Source: an uncultured bacterium (GTDB lineage Bacteria > Actinomycetota > Coriobacteriia > Coriobacteriales > Coriobacteriaceae). From it: a DNA stretch of 13,015 nt. The notes under the pieces are model-generated. The model was not told the DNA's origin and searched no databases. It worked only from the letters and a program-made list of their open reading frames with translations. The DNA is taken from positions 1-13,015 of the forward strand of contig CAJMSL010000041.1 of the NCBI GenBank assembly GCA_905216045.1, read 5' to 3'. Positions within the stretch are counted from its first letter, which is position 1. Each line of letters opens with the position of its first letter. Below, piece after piece: positions 12,818 to 13,015 of this stretch. Made by a program: the position numbers and the translations under genes.

Positions 12818-13015
12818 ATGTATAAGATCCTGGAGAAGACGCAGTTCTCGGAGAAGGTGTTCAAGTTCCGCATCGAGGCGCCCGCAATCGCCAAGCATGC
12901 GCACGCTGGACAGTTCCTCAAGGTCCGCGCCACCGAGCCGGGCGAGCGCGTCCCGTAAACCCTGGCCGGCTCGAACGGTGACAAGGGCTGGGTCGAGTTC
13001 AACTACAAGGAGAAC
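12818..13015 (+). pseudogene. Start of an NfnA-like FAD/NAD(P) oxidoreductase subunit with an in-frame stop (runs off the window)
   Basis: ATG 12818 follows GAGAGGGG. The first 46 residues (MYKILEKTQFSEKVFKFRIE..., AGQFLKVRATEPGERVP) match the N-terminal FAD-binding barrel of the ferredoxin:NADP+ oxidoreductase alpha / sulfide dehydrogenase family, whose GERxPLT motif contacts flavin. Codon 47, where Leu is expected, is TAA (12956-12958). The same frame continues recognisably as TLAGSNGDKGWVEF, then less typically NYKEN to the window end. So the frame is intact but interrupted: a nonsense mutation, a sequencing or assembly error, or a decayed copy. The complete gene would act in electron bifurcation with an NfnB partner downstream, which is outside this window. 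Confidence 0.7.

Noticed and set aside
1..13015. CRISPR array, tRNA or rRNA genes
   Set aside because: No regularly spaced direct repeats, no cloverleaf-like sequence with a CCA end, and no rRNA-like stretch was seen.

Overview
The window looks like chromosomal DNA from a GC-rich actinobacterium, most likely class Coriobacteriia (a Collinsella-like gut bacterium). This rests on the GC-rich codon use, a fused dihydropteroate synthase/HPPK, an ECF transporter operon, and a glmU-prs-pth block. The assignment is inference; no rRNA or marker search was possible.

Layout. Positions 1-2764 (minus strand) hold a sirtuin, a folP-folK fusion with a long low-complexity insertion, and the 5' end of a possible biotin/lipoate-ligase-like gene. 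Divergent from these is xth (exonuclease III, plus strand, 2878-3696). Positions 3846-7099 (minus strand) form a tight ECF vitamin-transporter operon in the order T, ATPase 1, ATPase 2, S component. Divergent from it are glmU (7293-8705) and prs (8899-9885), each followed by a clear terminator. pth (11815-12444) comes next, but a cassette sits between prs and pth: a 375-residue predicted nuclease-like protein flanked by two ~200-bp elements that share terminal inverted repeats and face each other. The window ends in the start of an NfnA-like FAD/NAD(P) oxidoreductase subunit that carries an in-frame stop.

The most unusual theme is non-coding palindromic DNA. Four apparently unrelated inverted-repeat families are visible: a 69-nt hairpin at 3756-3824, a ~190-bp element at 5224-5413 inside the ECF ATPase genes, the pair at 9971-10174 and 11499-11700, and a 165-bp element at 12463-12627. 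The 5224-5413 element lies exactly where two ABC domains that would otherwise read as one fused protein change frame.

How the genes work together. The core genes supply folate, UDP-GlcNAc and PRPP, and serve DNA repair, peptidyl-tRNA recycling and vitamin uptake. The accessory content is the nuclease-like cassette and the miniature repeat elements.
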